Positions 8,214 to 11,489 of a stretch of 11,489 bases of DNA are shown here, piece by piece. The translations under genes and the position numbers were made by a program. Each line of letters starts with the position of its first letter. The stretch's first letter is position 1. The stretch is from Isohypsibius dastychi (Eukaryota; Tardigrada; Eutardigrada; Parachela; Isohypsibiidae). The stretch spans positions 1-11,489 of the forward strand of contig JAQIWT010001290.1 in the NCBI GenBank assembly GCA_034696485.1, in the 5' to 3' direction. The notes beneath the pieces were generated by a model. It was given only the letters and a program-made list of their open reading frames with translations, did not search any database and was not told the DNA's origin.

Positions 8214-9222
8214 CACTGTCTCCGTTGAGCAGAGACGTTGAGGCAGCCTTTCGAGTTTTACTTGACTGGTGCTTGGAAACAACGAGAGTAATTTCTAAAC
8301 CAATAATATAATAGAAATAAGTGAATTATTTATCTCACAAGTGAAATATAGAGTGAGTCTACGAAACGTCACTCAAAAGGCGTCAAGTCCGCCGCCGCCT
8401 GTAAGGCTATTCAACTCTCGAGTAAAAATCACTTCACACTTTCATGTAAGGAAGGACCGGGAAGTCCACACGCGCTCGATCAGACGCACCGTCAACGTCC
8501 AACACGTGAATCAACCGCGGGCTCTAGAGGAGACCTCTTGGTAAGCTGCCGCGGTGCTTCGTTTTGCCAGCATGCACGATTGTCGCGGCTGCGTTTCAAG
8601 GAGATAAGCTGAAAGTGAAACGCAAACGAGAGTAATCGAAGCTCGGCGAAGCCTAACCTCTCGTGGTCTGGCCTTCGAAGGGTGATATGAAAAAGCGACC
8701 AGAACACAGTGGCTGAATGTTCATTGACGGCAGCGTTTCATCCATATATGTAACGTATCGGACGCACTCGATATTTGTCAACGACATCAAAGGCTTTATC
8801 GCACGTGAATTAAACAAAGTAAACAGGTGTCAGCCGGTGTGAGACTGGTCCTCGCCGATTATCATCAGAGACGCATGTGGAATCGATCATCATTTAGAGG
8901 CGAGCGCGAATGAAAGGTCCAATAGCACCAATCGCACAGAAGACATCACAAACAGATTCGAATACGTCCGCTCTCGCTCTTGTATAAAGTCGCCTTGGGG
9001 ATACCTACTAGATTAGGGAAGAAGCTGATGAAAGGAATTTCGTTCGTATTGAGCATTCCGCATGCTTTACTTCCGAGCGCATTTGATTTGATGATTGGAT
9101 GGAGTCCCAGCATCGAAAGCAGTTGAAACCGAACCGCGCGGAGCGTCCAAGGGTGGCCAGATAGAATAAACAAACAAATTAGCAACAAGGGAGTGAATGT
9201 TATACGTTAAAACAGGAAGAGG

Positions 9223-10800
9223 ATGGAAACTTCTGCTGCACTGTCGCTCGCGGGGCTCAACCTTAGAAGAATATTGGATTCGGCAAACTTAAATGTGGAG
9301 CGACCTGTTGAACCTTTCTTTGAAGCTTCATCCACTCAACGCCGGCAGAATTTCGGCAAAACGTACCCCGAAGGCATCGACATGGTGAGGCGACTTTTGG
9401 CGATGCTCCCATGTATGAAAGAGAATCACGATAGACTGGCCACACTTGTTAGGCTTATTCAAACGGCTGACTCCCCCGAATCTCGTGAAGAAGAACTCAT
9501 CAAACTAATTGAAACGCATGTATCCGTTCTCTTGCATGGCCACGAAGAAGACCTGGATTTGTTCAACTTTGCTGGAATCACAGCAAATTCTATTTCCTTG
9601 AAGTTTGCTAGTGGCCACAGGACTTTCATTCCAGGAGAATGTTACATCTTCTTGGTTGATGCTTGGAATTGCCAGCTCTTCGTCACTCCTAATGCAACCC
9701 TTGATTTGGATAATAGCTCATTATGGTTTCGTTGCAATCAGGTGGATGATATTGTCGCCAGGGAACATAAGCTTGCCCTAGAGAGCAGCGAAATGTCAAG
9801 GCAAAATGCTTTTCTCATCGCCAGAACCATCGGTCGGGTAATCAAGAAGCATTCTTTCCTGCCATGCATTCAGTTTCTAAAGCACCAGATCGCCTGCAGT
9901 TTGGTTTCTCAGGATGGTCTTCTAATTGGAGTCATTGACGCGCTACGTGAAGATGGGCACCATCTCGACCTTACTGACGAGATTACAAACTTGATCATGG
10001 TGAGAGCTGCACTTAACGACTATGTTGCCCGCGGCGACGACAATACCGAGACGCCTCTCGGTCCAAGGCGCCAAGTTGTTACAGAAGTCGCATTAGAGTT
10101 TGGAAAGAAATTTACCCGATTGCTGCTTAGTTATGCAGACCAGAATCCCCCTTCTACTCGTCAACTGATGTTCAGAACGTCGTTCATGTGGAGTCTCGGT
10201 ATGTTTCTTAGCCTTCAGAATCCAAAACAGGCGTTTTTCATTAAGGCTGTCCTCAGCGAGAATGCGAGTCAAGTTGTTGTCATGCGCCAGACTCATTCGT
10301 TCTTGGGTGTCGTATATTTTCCTGAGCTTCTGGATATCTTAAACGCAACTGGTTCTGCGATTGAGAATGACGATTCTCGCCTCGAATCTGAAGAGGGTAA
10401 TACTAATTCGGCTAAAACTATTTAAACGTTGGAAAGTGAATTCTTCTGGCGATTCCCTGGTCTGGACCATCACCATGCCAAAATTACCCTGCCATGAGCT
10501 GCCTCGTCCATCGCGTGAAGTGTTGCATGCCGTAAGATCTGAGCTGTGCGTGTACATATCTAGTGCACAGCTCCCCAATTTGTTTCTCTGAAACGTGATG
10601 AGACCTATTACAGTCCGTTGGATATTAAGTGGGAGCGGGTACTCCTAACCTTTTTGCATGCGTGTACCTCATGCGTGTACCTCGACTTCGCTACAGAAAC
10701 CGTCAAGGCTTGGGCAGAACAAATCCCCCCTACAGCCCATGAAATGATAGATCAATTTATTAGTATGTATAAACAGCGCCTCTCGACACAAACACCATAA
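9223..10800 (+). CDS. Unrecognised helical protein, 3' end probably spliced
   Basis: The start is the ATG at 9223 (A at -3, G at +4; in-frame TAA at 9208-9210). The first 391 codons are one open frame. No signal peptide or transmembrane segment is evident, so it is probably cytosolic or nuclear. I do not recognise the family. The sequence is mostly amphipathic helix: 51-107 (DMVRRLLAMLP, EELIKLIETHVSVLL), 178-270 (SRQNAFLIARTIGRVIKKH) and 284-375. A central, more beta-like part lies at 112-170, and an acidic stretch at 382-392. The plain ORF ends at TAA 10423-10425. However, the same frame reopens at 10564 and runs 79 coding-like codons (WERVLLTFLHAC, ETVKAWAEQIPP, MIDQFISMYKQRL) to TAA 10798-10800. 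A donor-like GTAATA at 10397 precedes the first stop. Frame-consistent models give 467, 491 or 501 residues; without splicing the protein is 400 residues. Confidence 0.6.
10397..10570 (+). other. Intron-containing segment near the 3' end of the unknown gene (boundaries ambiguous)
   Basis: Three frame-preserving solutions exist. (A) One 174-nt intron, 10397 (GTAATA) to 10570 (CACAG), gives 467 residues. (B) Introns 10397-10436 and 10552 (GTACAT) to 10613 (TTACAG) give 491 residues; the second has a branch-like CTGAA and a size near the 73-nt intron of the WW gene. (C) Introns 10397-10436 and 10532 (GTAAGA) to 10563 (CTAG, only 32 nt) give 501 residues. In B and C the middle exon reads in the +1 frame (VWTITMPKLPC, PSREVLHA). 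A weakness of B and C is the AAAG acceptor of their first intron. The coordinates given here are those of model A. Confidence 0.4.
10657..10682 (+). repeat. Perfect 13-bp tandem duplication inside the predicted last exon
   Basis: The unit CATGCGTGTACCT occurs twice head to tail with no mismatch. Thirteen is not a multiple of three, so the two copies are read in different frames, yet the exon stays open across both. It looks like a replication-slippage product. Confidence 0.9.
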
Positions 10801-11489
10801 TCAATCCCCAACTCCAACTCCATACAACTATTACGATAAATATACGGTCGTATATGCGATCGCGATTCAAAAATCAAAAACTCGGGTCCAAACAGAACAG
10901 AAGCAGGAACGGATTTATCATCGTCATCGAGCCATTTCTTTTTTATAAAGACAAATATACCTCAACCATAGTGTCTTGTTGTTGCGTGCCAGTGGTGGTG
11001 GTGGAGTCCGGACGGAAGACCAACCAGACGGTCCTTATAACGCGAGAGGAGAGTTTTCACGTTTATATTGTGAGTGGCTCTCGGCTGTTCTTTGGCCTCT
11101 AGTCAGTAATCAAGACCAATCAAGGTTCAACTTTCACGGTTCACGTTCATGAGTGGCTCGGCAGTTCTTTGGCCTCTCGACTCGGACTTCCCTTCACGTG
11201 GTGGTAGAGCGTGGGAATCCCCTATAATTGCTTGACCATCCCAGCACCTTTTTACCTTTAAGTCGAGACACCTTCGATCAAACATCAGGAAAGCAGAGCG
11301 CCATTATCTTCTTTGTTCCCTCATATTCTCTGCGGGTCGAATTTTTCGAAATACAGTTTGAAGGCGAACGATTAAGGATTAATTTTGAGATTATTATGCA
11401 AAGACGCCGAGAGCAGCGCACATCTTCGCGATTGAATTAAGGACTAGTGATAACGAAGCTCTTGACCGACCAGGAGAGGGACTCATGCG
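10801..11489. other. 3' flank with no supported gene
   Basis: This is the sequence downstream of the unknown plus-strand gene. It holds a GTG trinucleotide run (10992-11004) and a diverged direct repeat at 11056-11176. A 70-codon plus-strand frame (11228-11440) has no domain and is not called. No canonical AATAAA follows the stop at 10800. A minus-strand frame open to the right edge of the window ends after about 32 codons and is too short to judge. Confidence 0.5.
11056..11176 (+). repeat. Diverged direct repeat, two copies
   Basis: Copy 1 (11056-11100) and copy 2 (11140-11176) share TCACG, then TGAGTGGCTC, then GTTCTTTGGCCTCT. They differ by small indels (a few bases before TGAG; TC lost after GGCTC) and one substitution (GGCTGTTC against GGCAGTTC). 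The copies begin about 84 bases apart. This is an old local duplication of unknown role in the 3' flank. Confidence 0.8.

Larger units (their letters stand above)
7886..9222. other. Divergent intergenic region between the YJU2-like gene and the unknown plus-strand gene
   Basis: 1.3 kb with no supported gene. It must hold both divergent promoters and 5' leaders. It contains the CT run at 8064-8080 and the TCGTC/CTCGT repeat at 8194-8213, both near the YJU2 start; on that gene's transcript they would read as purine-rich GA and GAGAC repeats. A small perfect palindrome CCTTCGAAGG lies near 8672. Short frames on both strands (for example 8492-8707 and 8946-9188, minus) have no domain. The 8946-9188 frame starts only at TTG. 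I checked for tRNA-like A and B boxes by eye and found none. Confidence 0.55.

Noticed and set aside
8946-9188. 80-codon hydrophobic minus-strand frame upstream of the unknown gene
   Set aside because: It starts at TTG, has no domain, and its length is within chance for the region.
1-11489. Bacterial-type operon, defence or CRISPR system
   Set aside because: No direct-repeat array, nuclease, transposase or operon spacing is present. The YJU2-like gene and the spliceosomal intron show that the DNA is eukaryotic.

Overview
The window looks like nuclear DNA from an intron-poor microbial eukaryote. The genes are long single ORFs, each starting at an ATG with A at -3, and separated by 0.7-1.4 kb of non-coding DNA. 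There is no operon spacing and there are no Shine-Dalgarno sites. One gene is a core spliceosome component (YJU2/CWC16 family). Another contains a recognisable spliceosomal intron with donor GTACGT, branch site ACTAACG and acceptor TAG. TAA, TAG and TGA are all used as ordinary stops. I cannot assign the lineage from sequence alone. An early-diverging fungus, a stramenopile and a red alga are all compatible with the short CTAAC-type intron and the gene families.

Layout: 1-1440 is a gene-poor, AT-rich stretch. 1441-3106 (minus) is a type I membrane protein with a cadherin-like/tandem-95-like module outside and a cytosolic tail ending in a WW domain. The WW domain is completed only when a 73-nt intron (1560-1632) is removed; the plain ORF ends inside that intron. 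3874-6060 (minus) is a 728-residue type II membrane protein with a DUF6625-like glycosyltransferase core. 7052-7885 (minus) is the YJU2-like splicing factor. 7886-9222 is a divergent intergenic region with pyrimidine-rich simple repeats. 9223-10800 (plus) is a gene I do not recognise; its first 391 codons are solid and its 3' end appears to be spliced. 10801-11489 is non-coding as far as I can see and holds a diverged direct repeat.

Three genes lie in tandem on the minus strand and the fourth diverges from them. Two encode secretory-pathway or membrane proteins (a surface protein with a WW tail and a probable Golgi glycosyltransferase), but nothing in the sequence ties them into one pathway. 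I found no mobile element, CRISPR array, tRNA or rRNA. I do not see a convincing new multi-gene system. The best observation is the WW domain hidden by the intron and the unusual architecture it creates.
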